Shown here piece after piece: positions 61,837 through 64,000 of a stretch of 64,000 nt of DNA. The first letter of the stretch is position 1; each line of letters opens with the position of its first letter. The stretch comes from Caldilineaceae bacterium (GTDB lineage: Bacteria; Chloroflexota; Anaerolineae; Caldilineales; Caldilineaceae). The notes under the pieces were generated by a model. It searched no databases, had not been told where the DNA came from, and saw only the letters and a list, made by a program, of their open reading frames with translations. Position numbers and translations under genes: made by a program. The stretch spans positions 124,001 to 188,000 of the forward strand of contig JAHBVH010000001.1 in NCBI GenBank assembly GCA_019637645.1, in the 5' to 3' direction.

Positions 61837-62817
61837 ATGAGCGAACAAGGAACCTTACCTTCGGCGCACCATTTCCAATTACAGGCGATTGCTGAAGGCG
61901 TTTTTGTGGCACTCGCAAAACCAGAGAGTGGCGCTGGCTGTAATGCGGGTATTATTGATCTGGGCGACCAAACCCTGATCTTTGATCCCTTTTTGACCCC
62001 CCAAGCTGCCACTGAATTGCGGGCTATTGCCGAATCAATCAGCACCAGTCCCGTGAAGATGGTGATTAACAGCCATTATCATCTGGATCATATTGGCGGC
62101 AATCAAGTCTTCCCCGAGACGACCACGATTGTCACGACTTCTACCGCGCGCAGCTTGATGTTGAGCCAGACGGCCCAGAAGCTTGCAACCTACCAAGCAC
62201 ACGCCAACCAACGACTGGCTGAGTTAGAACAGCAAGTGAGCACATTGCGGAAACCGGCGGAAAAACAGGAAGCGCAACAGTTGCTGGCGCAGTGGCAGTT
62301 TCTGCACCAAGCCCTGCCCTCTTGGCAAATTCGTCTGCCAACCATGACCTTTGACCAACGATTGGTGCTTTATGGGAGTCAACGTCAGGTGGAATTGCTC
62401 ACCTATGGCGGCGGGCACAGCCAAAGCGATGCGATCCTCTATCTGCCTACCGAGCAGATTGTCTTTATGGGGGATTTGATCAGCGTGCAAAGCCATCCGG
62501 CCTTGAGCGATGGCGATCCTGGTGAACTGCCCCGGATTCTGGATCTGATCAATCGGCTGCAACCCCAAAAGCTAGTGCCAGGGCATGGACCCGTGGGCAC
62601 CGCCGCCGATCTGCAAGTGATGCAGAAATATCTGGCAACCATGACAGAGATGGCTTTAACGGAGTTGGCCTTTCAAACCGAAGAAGGAGCCGATATTGAC
62701 AAACGGATTGCTCACCTACGCCAACCCATTGCCTATACGGCGTGGGTCCGCCCCCGCTTCTTTGCCGACAATCTCCGCTTTCTCTACCAACGGGTCATGA
62801 CCGCCTACGCCGAGTAG
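61837..62817 (+). CDS. MBL-fold metallo-hydrolase
   Basis: A 326-residue metallo-beta-lactamase-fold hydrolase. The metal motif is SHYHLDHIGG (His80, His82, Asp84, His85), followed by the His of YGGGHSQSDAI, the bridging Asp of VFMGDLIS and the His of VPGHGPVG. A helical insertion of about 70 residues (QKLATYQAHANQRLAELEQQ) separates the first and second motif groups and may form a lid or dimer contact. No signal peptide, so it is cytoplasmic. The substrate is unknown; thioesterase or lactonase activity is possible. Confidence 0.88.
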   Translation: MSEQGTLPSAHHFQLQAIAEGVFVALAKPESGAGCNAGIIDLGDQTLIFDPFLTPQAATELRAIAESISTSPVKMVINSHYHLDHIGGNQVFPETTTIVTTSTARSLMLSQTAQKLATYQAHANQRLAELEQQVSTLRKPAEKQEAQQLLAQWQFLHQALPSWQIRLPTMTFDQRLVLYGSQRQVELLTYGGGHSQSDAILYLPTEQIVFMGDLISVQSHPALSDGDPGELPRILDLINRLQPQKLVPGHGPVGTAADLQVMQKYLATMTEMALTELAFQTEEGADIDKRIAHLRQPIAYTAWVRPRFFADNLRFLYQRVMTAYAE

Positions 62818-62830
62818 GTGAGACGGCGCG

Positions 62831-63613
62831 CTACACATTATGTAACAACTGACCACCGTCGATGACCATGGTCGCGCCGGTGGTAAAACTAGAGGCTGGC
62901 GACGCTAGATAGAGGGCCATGCCCAGCAATTCCTCTGTCGCGCCCAGCCGCTGCTGGGGAATCGCCTGCGTGACATCGGCGTGGAGGGTGGGATCCTCCC
63001 AAATGGCCCGGCTAAAGGCCGTTTTGATAAACCCTGGCGCAATGGCATTGACTTGAATGTTATCCGTAGCAAGTTCCGCGGCCAGAACTTCGGTTAGCAT
63101 CAGCACCGCCGCTTTACTAACGCAGTAGATCCCCATGCCTGGCAGTGGCGTCTTGCCCGCCACGGACGCAATATTAATGATCTTGCCACCACCCCGTTGG
63201 CGCATGGCCGGGACACAAGCTTGGGCCAGCCGAAAATAGCCCTTGACATTGACATCTAGGATCTTCTCCCAATGGCTCTCCTCCGCCGTGATGATCGGTC
63301 CAAAGTGGGGATTGGTCGCGGCATTGTTGATCAGAATGTCAATGCCGCCAAAGGTCGCTACGGCCCGTGCCACCACTGTCTGGACTGCGGCCGTTTCGCC
63401 TGTATGGGCGGCTATGGCTAGTGCCGTGCCACCCTGCGCCGTAATGGCGGCGGCCACGGTTTCCAACCCGGCTTGCTTGCGGCTGCTCAGGACCACCTGA
63501 GCTCCCGCGGCGGCATACGCTTTGGCAATCGCTGCGCCAATCCCGCGCGAGGCACCGGTGATGAGCGCTACTTTGCCCGTTAGATCAAATAATGGCGGAA
63601 GAACGGCGGTCAT
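62831..63613 (-). CDS. short-chain dehydrogenase/reductase
   Basis: A 260-residue classical SDR starting at ATG 63613 with GGAGGAG just upstream. The nucleotide motif is [22 protein letters not shown] is the NNAG-type motif, the catalytic residues are Ser in NIASVAG and Tyr/Lys in YCVSKAA, and [11 protein letters not shown] and MVIDGGQLL complete it. It is similar to glucose dehydrogenase/FabG-type enzymes. It precedes (is downstream of) an enoyl-CoA hydratase gene on the same strand, so it could act in acyl-CoA metabolism. Confidence 0.9.
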   Translation of the reverse strand: MTAVLPPLFDLTGKVALITGASRGIGAAIAKAYAAAGAQVVLSSRKQAGLETVAAAITAQGGTALAIAAHTGETAAVQTVVARAVATFGGIDILINNAATNPHFGPIITAEESHWEKILDVNVKGYFRLAQACVPAMRQRGGGKIINIASVAGKTPLPGMGIYCVSKAAVLMLTEVLAAELATDNIQVNAIAPGFIKTAFSRAIWEDPTLHADVTQAIPQQRLGATEELLGMALYLASPASSFTTGATMVIDGGQLLHNV

Positions 63614-63838
63614 CAATCTCCTCCAGAAACCTCTAATTTTCTACCACTGGCTTAGCACTACGATAGAAAGCAAAGGCTGATTGCGCGGATGGCGCAGCGC
63701 TTCGCCGCTTTCGTCTGCATCATTCGGTAGCCCAGTGGGCGCTAGGCTCTAGCCGGGTCACGGACCTGGCTGACGTTTTTATCGAATGATTGACTTACGC
63801 TTTATCCGCCTGTGGGACTCAGCGCGCGGCGGCTCTGC
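63614..63838. other. gap with a fragment of the complex repeat
   Basis: No gene. At about 63718-63740 the sequence TCATTCGGTAGCCCAGTGG resembles part of the outer block of the element at 58.27 kb (GTTCGGTAGCCCGGTGG), a third, partial copy. Confidence 0.5.
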
Positions 63839-64000
63839 TCAGCGGCCAGTGAAAACTGGTGGGCGCTTTTCAGCGAAAGCAAGCACCCCTTCGCGGTGAT
63901 CCGCGGTCAGTGTGGCTTGGGCCTGTAACGCTGCTTCGGCGGCAAGAATTGACGCTAGATCAGCGGTCGTGGCCTGGCGCATTACGCGTTTGGTGAGGCC
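63839..64000 (-). CDS. enoyl-CoA hydratase/isomerase (partial, C-terminus only)
   Basis: The last 53 residues of a crotonase-family enzyme, ending ADHREGVLAFAEKRPPVFTGR before TGA at 63839-63841. The TxDHREGVxAFxEKRxPxFxGR ending is diagnostic of the family, with GLTKRVMRQA as the helix before it. The rest lies beyond the right edge. Its frame is open to the end of the window, and it is transcribed toward the SDR gene. Confidence 0.85.
   Translation of the reverse strand, partial: GLTKRVMRQATTADLASILAAEAALQAQATLTADHREGVLAFAEKRPPVFTGR

Overview
The window looks like chromosomal DNA of a member of the Chloroflexota (filamentous or gliding type); no class or genus can be assigned. The best evidence is a set of secreted proteins carrying short Phe/Tyr-Leu-Pro-Leu/Ile motifs at the C-terminus or just after the signal peptide (VYLPLV, IYLPLL, LFLPIV, LFLPLI, FLPII), a habit of this phylum. 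MalT-type LuxR regulators, Uma2 nucleases, slr1658/slr1659-like regulators and proteins combining a substrate-binding and a VWA domain also fit. Base composition is moderately GC-rich by eye. There are no rRNA genes and no CRISPR array; one tRNA (Asp, GTC) is present.

Layout. 1-3.9 kb: an Mrp-type Na+/H+ antiporter operon (mrpA-B-C-D, minus strand, D cut by the window edge). 4.4-8.8 kb: housekeeping enzymes (HAD phosphatase, radical SAM protein, ROK fructokinase, Uma2 nuclease, GalT). 8.8-14.8 kb: a minus-strand cluster of PspA, an extracellular binding protein, a binding-protein/VWA fusion, a membrane coiled-coil protein and an amino-acid-type binding lipoprotein, with no permease or ATPase. 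15.2-22 kb: a long RecQ helicase, FabF and a CoA-disulfide-reductase-type enzyme. 22.1-25.4 kb: a recombination scar next to tRNA-Asp, with two decayed serine-recombinase C-termini, remnants of a VOC and a DUF1801 gene, and a mosaic of two surface-protein fragments. 25.6-28.5 kb: a secreted metalloprotease and a uridine-phosphorylase-type enzyme.

28.6-37.7 kb is the most striking region. It is a tightly packed minus-strand set encoding a small conserved protein, a GHKL ATPase, a STAS protein, a PAS/class III adenylate cyclase, a DUF3307 membrane protein, a Cache/HAMP/PP2C (SpoIIE) phosphatase, an HD-domain protein and an MscS channel with a C-terminal cyclic-nucleotide-binding domain. It reads as one signalling unit in which cAMP made by the cyclase could gate the channel while the kinase/STAS/phosphatase set works as a partner switch. 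A MalT-like regulator lies upstream.

41-47.7 kb: trypsin-like and subtilisin-like secreted proteases, an HD-GYP protein and a methyltransferase. 48.5-58.1 kb: a complete chemosensory operon (cheW-cheR-cheW-mcp-cheA/REC-cheB-hybrid kinase) with no flagellar genes nearby. 58.7-64 kb: two glutamate-synthase-like subunits (glxB/glxC type) without their FMN subunit, a Gfo/Idh/MocA oxidoreductase, an MBL-fold hydrolase, an SDR and the end of an enoyl-CoA hydratase.

Intergenic DNA is rich in repeats: a nested palindrome family with compensatory changes (four full and several core-only copies), heptanucleotide tandem repeats between convergent genes, a 25-bp perfect inverted repeat, and a complex element at 48.1 and 58.2 kb whose parts are arranged in opposite order in the two copies.
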